From the NCBI GenBank assembly GCA_002256485.1, contig NNSG01000005.1, forward strand, positions 110,765-174,764: a stretch of DNA of 64,000 bases, read 5' to 3'. Source of the stretch: Fidelibacterota bacterium 408169 (GTDB lineage: Bacteria > Fidelibacterota > Marinisomatia > Marinisomatales > TCS55). Of this stretch, positions 1 through 8,629 are shown in pieces. The notes under the pieces were generated by a model, which saw only the letters and a program-made list of their open reading frames with translations, did no database searches and was not told the DNA's origin. Both the position numbers and the translations under genes were made by a program. Within the stretch, counting starts at the first letter, position 1. Every line of letters starts with the position of its first letter.

Positions 1-109
1 TGATATGATCTCCGGCCAATACACCCAAACCACCACTATATGTAGGAAGGCTGGAACTAATTCCAATTTCAGCTGAAAAATACGCTATTTTAATTTGTGA
101 TTTTGTCAT
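1..109 (-). CDS. glgP: alpha-glucan (glycogen/maltodextrin) phosphorylase, N-terminal fragment
   Basis: Only the first 36 codons lie in the window; the gene runs off the left edge. They translate to a start resembling the GlgP-type alpha-glucan phosphorylases, with YFSAEIGI followed by [15 protein letters not shown], a hallmark of that branch of the family. The enzyme releases glucose-1-phosphate from alpha-1,4-glucans in the cytoplasm. It starts 11 nt after the malQ stop, so it should be the distal gene of a trmB-malQ-glgP transcript and would work on the dextrins that MalQ lengthens. The rest of the protein, including the PLP lysine, cannot be checked here. Confidence 0.88.
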   Translation of the reverse strand, partial: MTKSQIKIAYFSAEIGISSSLPTYSGGLGVLAGDHI

Positions 110-120
110 TGATACAAACT

Positions 121-1650
121 TTACAATCTGTTACAATCTTCCGTTAGTGTCTTCATCCGTTGAATAATTTCTTTTGTTAGCTGATTTTTTTTAAATCGCC
201 ATTCCCAATTTCCTTCAACTGTACCGGGTGTATTCATACGTGCTTTTTCATCCAACCCCAAAATATCCTGTAAAGGAAAAATTACAGTATTAGATTTTGA
301 TTGCATTGCTAGAGAAATTAAATCCCAGTTAATTTGGCTACCATCAGTTCCCAGTAATTCCAATGCATTATTTCTCTCATGAGCAATCTCATCTACAGTT
401 TGAATATTTCCTTTTCCAGGTTTAGTTTGAAACCAACCAATGGTAGTATCATTATCATGTGTTCCTGTATAAACGACAATGTTTTCAATTTCTAATTCAG
501 GAATTGATCCATTTAGATTTTCAGTCCCTCCAAAAGCCATTTGTAATACTTTCATCCCGGGAATATCAAATTTTTCTCTGATTATTTTTGCATCTAAAGC
601 AGCATCACCTAAATCTTCAGCAATAATGGGTTGATTTCCTAATTTCTTCCTGACTGAAGTTAGCAATTTCTCTCCGGGACCTTTAACCCATTTAGCTTTT
701 ATACCGTTTGAAGCTTCCATGGGAATTTCCCAATATTTTGCAAAACCATTAAAATGGTCAATTCTGACAATATCGACTAAAGTAAATAAGTATTTTAATC
801 GATCAATCCACCATTTATAATCGGTTTTTTTATGGACATTCCAATCGTAAATGGGATGTCCCCACACCTGTCCATCTTTCAAAAAGAAGTCCGGTGGGCA
901 GCCGGATTGAAATTTCATGATACCATTTTCATCCAGCTTAAATAATTCAGGATTTGCCCAAACATCAGCACTGTCATGGGAAATATAAATAGGAATATCT
1001 CCAACAATACGAATTCCTTTTCCATTTGCATATTTTTTTATCCTTTGCCATTGATCATAAAATAAAAATTGCTGTATTTTTAATTTTTGAATAAATAATT
1101 TATTTTCATTTCGAATTTCCTCGAAAACTATATTATTGTCAGAAAATTTAATCCCCCATTCAGTCCAGTTTTTATTTTTATGAATCTGTTTCAAAGTCTG
1201 AAATAGTGTATAACTGTTTAACCAGTATTCATTTTCTAAACAATATGATTCGAAATGTTGTTTATTTGTTTCTGATTCGTATTCCAAAAAATTTTTGCAA
1301 GCAATATCCAAGATTTTTTTTCGATCAGATATGATTTTTTTGTATTCTACTTTTTGTGAAGAATATTGCTTAAACCCATTTAAATCTTCCTGTTTCAAAT
1401 ATCCGTCTTCAATGAGGGTATCAATACTAATCAGCAATGGATTGTTTGCAAATGCGGAAACAGTTGTATAAGGAGAATTACATGATCCTGTGTCACCAGT
1501 TGGTAGAATTTGCCAAAGACTTTGGTTCATTTCAGAAAGCATATCAATGAATCGAATCGCCTCTTTCCCTATTTCACCAATTCCATAGGGACCAGGCAAC
1601 GAAGTTATGTGCAGAAGAATACCGCTTTCTCTAGGGAAAAATTTCAACAA
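121..1650 (-). CDS. malQ: 4-alpha-glucanotransferase (amylomaltase), GH77
   Basis: The enzyme moves alpha-1,4-glucan segments between maltooligosaccharides in the cytoplasm, making longer chains for the phosphorylase. The 509-aa length is normal for GH77. The start [17 protein letters not shown] is typical of the family. The GH-H catalytic residues are visible: nucleophile Asp in RIDHFNGF (about residue 294), acid/base Glu in IIAEDLGD (about 344) and the third acid in YTGTHDND (about 395). The N-terminal ATG at 1650 fits the family start. It lies between a TrmB regulator and glgP with short gaps, so co-transcription is likely. Confidence 0.95.
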   Translation of the reverse strand: MLKFFPRESGILLHITSLPGPYGIGEIGKEAIRFIDMLSEMNQSLWQILPTGDTGSCNSPYTTVSAFANNPLLISIDTLIEDGYLKQEDLNGFKQYSSQKVEYKKIISDRKKILDIACKNFLEYESETNKQHFESYCLENEYWLNSYTLFQTLKQIHKNKNWTEWGIKFSDNNIVFEEIRNENKLFIQKLKIQQFLFYDQWQRIKKYANGKGIRIVGDIPIYISHDSADVWANPELFKLDENGIMKFQSGCPPDFFLKDGQVWGHPIYDWNVHKKTDYKWWIDRLKYLFTLVDIVRIDHFNGFAKYWEIPMEASNGIKAKWVKGPGEKLLTSVRKKLGNQPIIAEDLGDAALDAKIIREKFDIPGMKVLQMAFGGTENLNGSIPELEIENIVVYTGTHDNDTTIGWFQTKPGKGNIQTVDEIAHERNNALELLGTDGSQINWDLISLAMQSKSNTVIFPLQDILGLDEKARMNTPGTVEGNWEWRFKKNQLTKEIIQRMKTLTEDCNRL

Positions 1651-1680
1651 ATGTTCCTTAATTATTCCTATTTGAAAGGG

Positions 1681-2502
1681 TTAGATTTTGTTTTGAGCTT
1701 GATCAATCAACTTGTCCAAATCAAACTCATCTTTTTGCATGATGTTTTTAACTGTTGGATTGATATCTATATTTAACCGTTGTCCAGCAAGGGTGATATC
1801 CAAGACAATGTAATCTGAAGCGATCTTCGTAATTGCAGGATTTGAAGTCCAAATAGCCCGCCCATTATTTTCTGATGCACTTCCCATAATCGTAATTTTA
1901 TGATCAATAACCAGCACAACCTTTGGTTGCCAAATTTTTTGAATATCAACTTCATTTAAATTATATGAAATTGCTGTACCAAGAGGATTTTTTATAGTAG
2001 AAAATGAAAATATGATTATATCTACATTTCGATCATTAGCAGCTATTAATTCTTTATCTACTTTTTCTAATTCTCTATTCCATACATTAATTATTATTGA
2101 AGAATTAGCATTATTAATTGCCTCACGCATTTTAAAAATAAGATTATCATAACCATGTATATGCCAGAAATCAAATGCTTCTTCATCTAGCTCCAAATTG
2201 TCTAAAGCTGTATTAAGGTTACCAATTTGATGTTCATGCATGCTTTGCAAATGTTCAATAAGCGATGAAGGTGATAAAGGAATAAATTTTTTGGGAGAGT
2301 TTCCTTCAGAGTTAACTATACCCATTTTTTCCATGCGGTTCAATGTGGCATAGATTGCAGAACGAGGAATACCAGAATCTTTACTTATTTCATATCCGGT
2401 TGAAGGACTATTGTGCAGCAAACTTATATACGCTTTGGCAGCATTTGCTGAAAATCCAAATTGTTCCAGCAAATTGATAATGTCTTTTTCTGTTGCTGTC
2501 AT
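1681..2502 (-). CDS. TrmB-family sugar-responsive transcriptional regulator
   Basis: 273 aa. Residues 1-85 form a TrmB-type winged helix (LLEQFGFSANAAKAYISLL, then SAIYATLNRMEKMGIV). Residues about 100-250 are the ligand/dimer part with a phospholipase-D-like fold signature (SSIIINVWNREL, KVVLVIDHKITIMGSASE, AIWTSNPAI). TrmB proteins control maltose/maltodextrin genes and let go of or change their DNA contacts on sugar binding. Here it is first in the leftward malQ-glgP unit and is divergent from an amylase, so it most likely regulates the whole glucan locus and itself. The palindromes at 2582-2603 and 13543-13564 are its best candidate operators. Ligand and sign of regulation are inferred. 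Confidence 0.85.
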   Translation of the reverse strand: MTATEKDIINLLEQFGFSANAAKAYISLLHNSPSTGYEISKDSGIPRSAIYATLNRMEKMGIVNSEGNSPKKFIPLSPSSLIEHLQSMHEHQIGNLNTALDNLELDEEAFDFWHIHGYDNLIFKMREAINNANSSIIINVWNRELEKVDKELIAANDRNVDIIIFSFSTIKNPLGTAISYNLNEVDIQKIWQPKVVLVIDHKITIMGSASENNGRAIWTSNPAITKIASDYIVLDITLAGQRLNIDINPTVKNIMQKDEFDLDKLIDQAQNKI

Positions 2503-2581
2503 TATAGTCTTCTATTAATAATTCTTACAGTTTGATTAAATTGTGTTGAGACGTTTACCGGAATATACTTAATTTATAAAC

Positions 2582-2603
2582 AGTAACTCAATAGTGAGTT
2601 ACT
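2582..2603. promoter_or_regulatory. candidate TrmB operator 1 (22-bp palindrome)
   Basis: Perfect inverted repeat with 9-nt arms AGTAACTCA and TGAGTTACT around ATAG, in the divergent gap between the TrmB gene and the GH13 gene. A partial second copy (ACTCA-ATAG-T) follows 35 bp further right at 2621-2631, just before the GTG start of the amylase. Almost the same palindrome is present before the carbohydrate-binding protein at 13543-13564. Seen directly: the repeats and their positions. Inferred: that the neighbouring TrmB protein binds them. Confidence 0.65.
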
Positions 2604-2635
2604 AATTTTTTAATTAACTGACTCAATAGTAATTC

Positions 2636-4477
2636 GTGCGACTCATACTTTTTGTATCATTATTCAGCGCTGTTTCATTAGCATTTGACAGGCCTTCTTG
2701 GGCTGAAGATGCCATCTGGTACCAAATATTCCCGGAGCGCTTTTACAACGGTGATTTGACAAATGATCCGACAGTAGAAAGTCTGGTGGGTACATGGCCT
2801 TGGGATGTGCAATCGGAATGGCAGCGTTCACCATGGACATCGGATTGGTATGAATTTCAGCCGTGGGAAAAAAAGAACGGACATGATTTTCGATACCAGT
2901 TTCAGATTCGGCGATATGGGGGCGATATCCAAGGTGTCATTGATAAATTGGATTACTTAGAGCAACTGGGCATTAACGCCATTTATTTTAATCCTGTTTT
3001 CGATTCCCCTTCCTCACATAAATACGGCGCTGCATATTATCATCATATCGATCGGTATTTTGGACCTAATCCCAATGACGATTCAGAAATAATCAATAAA
3101 GAAGTTCATGCAGATCCTACAACCTGGCAGTGGACACATGCAGATAAATTATTCCTGGAATTAATCCAAAAAGCACACGATAGGAATATTAAAATCATTA
3201 TTGATGGTGTGTTCAATCATGTGGGCCTCACCTTCTGGGCCTTTCAGGATGTTATCCAAAAGAAGCAAGACAGTCCCTATTATAATTGGTTTGTTATTGA
3301 AGGATCAACGCTCCAAGACGCAGGGCATGCCAATGAATTTCAAGAACTTCCAGGTCTTTTTGCCGATAAATATGGTTATCTTAAATACAAAGGTTGGGTA
3401 GCAGATTTACCGGCATTCAGGCAAGATGAATATGGTCCAATTGAACCAGTTCGCAATCATTTGCATGATGTGATTAAACGCTGGATGGACCCAAATGGCG
3501 ATGGTGATCCATCAGACGGCGTGGACGGCTGGCGGCTGGATGTAGCAGAACGTATCAGTATAAATTTTTGGGATATGTTTGGTGAATGGGTTCGGGATAT
3601 AAATCCTGATGCATATATTACAGGTGAAATCTGGTGGGAAGATTACTGGAATAATAAACAATTTAATGCATCCCCTTGGTTTCAGAATAACCGTTTTGAC
3701 GCAGTGATGAATTATCGTTTTGGCGATGCCATGTTCAAATTTTTTATTGATGAACAGACCCAAATCACACCATCTGAACTGGGTAGCCTTTTGGATGAAA
3801 TCATATCAGACTATGGATTGGAAAGAACATTAATCCTCCAGAATGTTTTGGATAGCCACGATATGGAGCGGTTAGCATCGGCAATAGTGAATCCTGACCG
3901 CTGGATAGATCACGGGAATAATACTTGGTATAACAGAGAGTTTGATATTCGGAAACCGAATACTAATGAAAGACAAGTACAGAAAACGATTATAACATTT
4001 CAATTTTTATTTCCCGGAGCGCCCTTTATTTATTATGGTGATGAAGCAGGTATGTGGGGTGCAGATGATCCGGATTGCCGAAAACCAATGCTGTGGCCTG
4101 AATTTACGTATGAATCGGAAAAAGCTCATTTCTGCGATCAATTGGATGACTGTTCTGATTCGAGGCCCATTGATAACGTTGCAGTTGATGAGAATATATT
4201 CAACCATTATCGTCAATTAATTTCTCTACGGAATAATCATAAAGCTCTCACGAAAGGCGAATACCGGACGGTTTATACGAATAATAAAACAGGTGTGTTT
4301 TCCTTTGAACGATTTAATAATAATGAGCGAATTTTGGCTGTTTTCAATGGATCAAAAAAACCTGTTTCTATCATAGAAGACATGTTTCCTGATGAACAAT
4401 CAAATTGGAAGCAGATTTTTGGTGATAATTCAAATAAATTAAACGGAAAAGATGTACAGATTTTTATTCATAATTAG
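2636..4477 (+). CDS. secreted alpha-amylase/neopullulanase-like glycosidase (GH13)
   Basis: 613 aa. A signal peptide (about residues 1-16, ending near SLAF) directs it to the periplasm or surface. All four GH13 regions are present: DGVFNH (about 187-192), GWRLDVAE with nucleophile Asp302, GEIWWE with acid/base Glu331, and DSHD with Asp409. The opening WAEDAIWYQIFPERFYNGD is typical of cyclomaltodextrinase/neopullulanase-type GH13 enzymes that cut starch or pullulan fragments. The start is a GTG with no clear Shine-Dalgarno; an ATG alternative that keeps the signal peptide does not exist. First gene of the rightward glucan operon, downstream of the TrmB palindrome; its end overlaps the next gene by 26 nt. 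Confidence 0.9.
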   Translation: MRLILFVSLFSAVSLAFDRPSWAEDAIWYQIFPERFYNGDLTNDPTVESLVGTWPWDVQSEWQRSPWTSDWYEFQPWEKKNGHDFRYQFQIRRYGGDIQGVIDKLDYLEQLGINAIYFNPVFDSPSSHKYGAAYYHHIDRYFGPNPNDDSEIINKEVHADPTTWQWTHADKLFLELIQKAHDRNIKIIIDGVFNHVGLTFWAFQDVIQKKQDSPYYNWFVIEGSTLQDAGHANEFQELPGLFADKYGYLKYKGWVADLPAFRQDEYGPIEPVRNHLHDVIKRWMDPNGDGDPSDGVDGWRLDVAERISINFWDMFGEWVRDINPDAYITGEIWWEDYWNNKQFNASPWFQNNRFDAVMNYRFGDAMFKFFIDEQTQITPSELGSLLDEIISDYGLERTLILQNVLDSHDMERLASAIVNPDRWIDHGNNTWYNREFDIRKPNTNERQVQKTIITFQFLFPGAPFIYYGDEAGMWGADDPDCRKPMLWPEFTYESEKAHFCDQLDDCSDSRPIDNVAVDENIFNHYRQLISLRNNHKALTKGEYRTVYTNNKTGVFSFERFNNNERILAVFNGSKKPVSIIEDMFPDEQSNWKQIFGDNSNKLNGKDVQIFIHN

Positions 4478-5726
4478 TCTTATTTCTTCACTTTTCGTTT
4501 CTTGTGAAAAACCTAACGAGCAGACATTAGCCAATGTTAATGAAAAAGCGATTTCTTTGGAATCCTTTCTTCCGCGTTATACTGATTTTCTTTCCAAAAC
4601 CCACCACCAAGACAATCTTTTAAATCGACATATTTTCCTTAACTCTATGATTGATGAACAATTGATTGTTGATTATGCTGCGGATAATAATATAGTGAAC
4701 GATCCGAAAGTCAACCGTGAAAAACAACGCATGTATGATCAGCTTTTGCTGAATCAATTTTTTGAACATGAAATATCGCCTCGAACAAAAGCGACTGATC
4801 CGGAATTACGGCGGTTGTTTACCTGGTCAAAAACATCGCTCCATGTTCGTCATCTTTTCGCAAGAGATTTGGAGTCTATCAAATCAATTCAAATGGAATT
4901 AGAAAACGGTGCTGATTGGAATACATTGGCGCAAACATGCTTTAATGATCCCGTTTTAAAAGAAAAGGGTGGAGATTTAGGTTGGATCAATATGGGTGAT
5001 ATGGACCCTGCTTTTGAAGTTATGGCGTATTCTCTGAAGGATACTGATATTTCGGATCCTGTGAAAACGAAATATGGATTTAGTATCATACAGGTCATGG
5101 AACGAGAAAAAGATATTTTTCTCACAGAACAGGATTATCAGCTGGAAAAAATATGGCTGGAAATCATGGCTGCACAGTATAAAAAATTACCGGCAATTCG
5201 GGCATATACAGACAGTGCTGAATCACAGTTGGGAATCCAATTTGAACAAGAGGCGTTGAATGATTTATTTCTTGTTATTAAAAATAATAATGAGTCACAT
5301 AACATTTATAGTCGCTCTGAATTGGTGTTTTTTCACAATGGTAATAAATGGACTGTCCGGGAAACATATTCAAAATTAAACGAATTGTCTTCAAGACAAT
5401 TTAATCACATAATAATGAAAGAAAATTTAATCAGTATTATTAAAGGACTTGCCGTACGAGAACAATTTTTACAAAAAGCAGAAAGATTAAATCTGCACAA
5501 AACACCGCTCTTTACCGAAACATTGGATCAAAAACATAATTCATATTTAATCAATTTATGCTTGAATAAACTATACGACACTGTACCGTTTGACATTGAT
5601 GATCGATCACAACACATTAAAACAGCTTATTTAAACTTTCGGAATGAGCTCGCTGACAAAAGTTCAATTACAATAGATAGCCTTGCAGTGAAATCGTTCG
5701 TATTAAATCAACGAGTTGCATCATGA
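4452..5726 (+). CDS. peptidyl-prolyl cis-trans isomerase lipoprotein (parvulin, SurA/PrsA-like)
   Basis: 424 aa. It starts inside the amylase gene and has a lipoprotein signal ending in the lipobox LFVSC (Cys18). A SurA-N-like helical region (about 25-120) is followed by a PpiC/rotamase domain (about 125-225: VRHLFA, ADWNTLAQTC, GGDLGWINMGDMDPAFE, KTKYGFSIIQV) and a further helical tail. Such proteins fold secreted and outer-membrane proteins in the periplasm. Sitting between the amylase and the TonB receptor, with a 4-nt overlap to the latter, it may be a dedicated chaperone for these products; that role is inferred. Confidence 0.85.
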   Translation: MYRFLFIISLISSLFVSCEKPNEQTLANVNEKAISLESFLPRYTDFLSKTHHQDNLLNRHIFLNSMIDEQLIVDYAADNNIVNDPKVNREKQRMYDQLLLNQFFEHEISPRTKATDPELRRLFTWSKTSLHVRHLFARDLESIKSIQMELENGADWNTLAQTCFNDPVLKEKGGDLGWINMGDMDPAFEVMAYSLKDTDISDPVKTKYGFSIIQVMEREKDIFLTEQDYQLEKIWLEIMAAQYKKLPAIRAYTDSAESQLGIQFEQEALNDLFLVIKNNNESHNIYSRSELVFFHNGNKWTVRETYSKLNELSSRQFNHIIMKENLISIIKGLAVREQFLQKAERLNLHKTPLFTETLDQKHNSYLINLCLNKLYDTVPFDIDDRSQHIKTAYLNFRNELADKSSITIDSLAVKSFVLNQRVAS

Positions 5727-8629
5727 AATGCATTCGTCACTCAATTTTATTCTTTGTTTTACCCGGCATACTTTTTGCTGGTACAACAGGAAAGTTAACC
5801 GGCGTTCTTTCAGATCAGGAAACCGGAGATCCACTCATTGGCTGTAATATTATTTTAACAGGGACAGATTTGGGAACGGCATCGGATATAAACGGTGAGT
5901 ATTTTATATTAAATATCCCACCCGGACAATATTCAGTTCGATTTCAAATGATCGGATATGAAACAGTTGTTTCGCAAAAAGTTCGTATTTCCATTGATAA
6001 AACGACAAGACTTAATGCTGCTTTAGGTATAGAAATTATTGAAGGATCCGAAGTGGTTGTCACAGCAGAGCGGAAATTAATCGAATTTGATGTTACGCAA
6101 TCAGAAGCACGTGTAACTTCTGATCAATTGGATGCCATGCCGGTAACTGAGGTGAGCGATGTGCTTCGACTGCAAGGCGGAATAACCCAGGATGCTGGCG
6201 GCGGTCTCCACATGCGAGGAGGAAGAAGTAATGAAATTTCTTACATGGTGGACGGCGTACCAATGTCTGATTCGTATGACGGAGGAATTTCTGTTCAAAT
6301 TGAAAACGATAATATTCAGGAATTGCAGGTCATCAGCGGAACCTTCAATGCCGAATATGGGAAAGCGCTTACCGGTGTAGTAAATATGGTTACCAAAGAC
6401 GGTGGAAATAATTTTGAAGGATTTCTTAATATTTATTCCGGTGACCACATCACTACTGATCCCATTTACCCAAATCTTGACTCATATTCAATGAAAAACG
6501 ATGTGAGTATATCAGCAAATGTAAGCGGTCCCATTATCTCAGGATTTCTCACATTCTATTCTTCCGGCAGAATCAATAAATCAAACGGCTGGTTAAATGG
6601 CATGCAAACCTTTACCCTGTATGGCGATACACTTTTTAATGATCAAAATAACAATGGCTATCGTGATAATAACGAATCTTTACAAGATCCTGATTACAAA
6701 AGTATGAATTGGTTTAAGGCATGGTCAACACAAAATAAATTCACACTAAAAATAAGCCCTGTTACAAAAATTAAACTGAATACCATTTTAGACGGTCATC
6801 AATCCCAAGGGTTTGACCAAAGTCGTCAACTGGTTCATGATGGCAGAAAAACCAACTATTACAGTGGTCAATTTTTGGGTGTTAATCTCTCCCATTCATT
6901 TTCATCCACCTCCTTTTTTGAATTCAACGCTACACAGTTTACCCATCGCTATGAATCCTATTTATTCGAAGATCCTCTTGACCCTAGATATATTACTCCC
7001 GATAGTCTATACTGGGCACATATTCAAGGAGAGTTACCTGAATACATTTTGAATGAATTTGGTCCCGAAACAAACTATTTTCCTCAATATACATTTAATA
7101 GGTGGGGTGTAGAAACGGATCGATTTAAACGAAAAACAGTCACGCAAAGTTTAAAGTTTGATTATACGAATCAAATCAACAAATACAACCAGATTAAAGC
7201 AGGGTTTAATTTGAGCCGCCACCAATTATCGCTGGACACATATGCGTTAGTTGATTCTTCCCAAGCCGACCAAATCTTTACGCCAATTATTCCGAAAATT
7301 GGAAGTTTTAATCGTTCCACCTATGAATTCAATCCAACAGAAATGTCATTTTATTTACAGGATAAAATTGAGTACGGTGATATGATTATTAATGTAGGAC
7401 TCCGCTTTGAAACATTTGATCCGAAATCACAAACACCGAAAAATATTCATGAACCTTACATCCAAGATCCACGGAATCCTGCATTGGACACTTTATCTAT
7501 GGACGAATTAGAAAATCTTGATTGGGGAGCAATTTCCTATTTTGATGAAGACAGCCTCGGTAATCCTGTTTCTCATAACTATGCTGAATATTATGACAGG
7601 TTCAATGACCAACCAGATTTAATAAATCAAAAAGGATGGTGGAAAAAAACAACTGTAAAATCACAATTCAGCCCGAGGCTTGCTGTTGCCTATCCTATTT
7701 CCGATAAAGGTGTTATTCATTTTGCCTACGGTTATTTTTTCAAAATTCCCGATTTTCACCTATTATATAATGATACAGAATATAAACTTACCGAAACGGG
7801 TACCAATTTCGGAATCTTTGGCAACCCTGATTTGAAACCAGAAACAACCGTCAGTTATGAATTGGGTTTAAGACAGGAAATTGGTTTTAATACCAAAATA
7901 GAGCTAAAAGGGTATTACAGGGATGCCCGGGATTATGTTTCAAGTGGCATTCCCATTGATTTAGGGGATGGAAAATCATATTATATTTATGTAAATAAAG
8001 ATTATTCTAATTCACGGGGGGTCATACTTACTCTTTATAAACAGTTTACTCAAAATCTAGGCTGGAATTTGGATTATACTTATCAAATAGCAGAAGGATC
8101 TAATTCAAACCCAAATGAAGAATTTGGGGCAGTCTTGGCAGGTAAGGAACCAACTCGTTCTATCATACCTCTTGATTGGGACCAAACCCATAATATAAAT
8201 GGTGCTCTATTTTGGACTTATAATGGCTGGGGGGTAAACACCATTTTTCAATATGGCAGTGGATATCCCTATACACCTGTCATAACCAATTATGAGCAAC
8301 AAGGTGAAGTTCTTTCTAATGTACTCATTCGAAACAGTCGCCGTAAAATGAGTACACTTAGAATAGATGCTAAATTATTTAAAGAAATTTCTTTTGGCTC
8401 ATTTAAGGGTAAAATATATATAAATATTTATAATGTGTTAGACCGGCGAAATGAAATTAATGTTTTCGGGGATTCTGGTCGTTCAAGTGAAACGATTGAA
8501 AGTACTCGCGCAGAAGTTCTTTCTCCATTCGAACCTTTAAGACCTAATACTCTCGAAGAATTTTTCAATCATCCAGACTGGTATGACGAGCCCAGAGAAA
8601 TACAGTTCGGAGTCCAATTCGTATGGTAA
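5723..8629 (+). CDS. TonB-dependent receptor with carboxypeptidase-regulatory-like N-domain
   Basis: 968 aa, outer membrane. Signal peptide (1-19), a carboxypeptidase-regulatory-like domain (about 23-105: GKLTGVLSDQETGDPLIGCN ... PPGQYSVRFQMIGYE), a plug (about 120-225: DVLRLQGGITQDAGG, RGGRSNEISYMVDGVPM, FNAEYGKALTGVVNMVT) and a 22-strand-type barrel to the C-terminus. Just before the plug is EVVVTAER, which resembles a TonB box. The position in the glucan locus makes uptake of maltodextrins across the outer membrane the likely job. No SusD partner is encoded nearby; the next gene encodes a large secreted protein instead. Start overlaps the previous stop (ATGA). Confidence 0.9.
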   Translation: MKCIRHSILFFVLPGILFAGTTGKLTGVLSDQETGDPLIGCNIILTGTDLGTASDINGEYFILNIPPGQYSVRFQMIGYETVVSQKVRISIDKTTRLNAALGIEIIEGSEVVVTAERKLIEFDVTQSEARVTSDQLDAMPVTEVSDVLRLQGGITQDAGGGLHMRGGRSNEISYMVDGVPMSDSYDGGISVQIENDNIQELQVISGTFNAEYGKALTGVVNMVTKDGGNNFEGFLNIYSGDHITTDPIYPNLDSYSMKNDVSISANVSGPIISGFLTFYSSGRINKSNGWLNGMQTFTLYGDTLFNDQNNNGYRDNNESLQDPDYKSMNWFKAWSTQNKFTLKISPVTKIKLNTILDGHQSQGFDQSRQLVHDGRKTNYYSGQFLGVNLSHSFSSTSFFEFNATQFTHRYESYLFEDPLDPRYITPDSLYWAHIQGELPEYILNEFGPETNYFPQYTFNRWGVETDRFKRKTVTQSLKFDYTNQINKYNQIKAGFNLSRHQLSLDTYALVDSSQADQIFTPIIPKIGSFNRSTYEFNPTEMSFYLQDKIEYGDMIINVGLRFETFDPKSQTPKNIHEPYIQDPRNPALDTLSMDELENLDWGAISYFDEDSLGNPVSHNYAEYYDRFNDQPDLINQKGWWKKTTVKSQFSPRLAVAYPISDKGVIHFAYGYFFKIPDFHLLYNDTEYKLTETGTNFGIFGNPDLKPETTVSYELGLRQEIGFNTKIELKGYYRDARDYVSSGIPIDLGDGKSYYIYVNKDYSNSRGVILTLYKQFTQNLGWNLDYTYQIAEGSNSNPNEEFGAVLAGKEPTRSIIPLDWDQTHNINGALFWTYNGWGVNTIFQYGSGYPYTPVITNYEQQGEVLSNVLIRNSRRKMSTLRIDAKLFKEISFGSFKGKIYINIYNVLDRRNEINVFGDSGRSSETIESTRAEVLSPFEPLRPNTLEEFFNHPDWYDEPREIQFGVQFVW

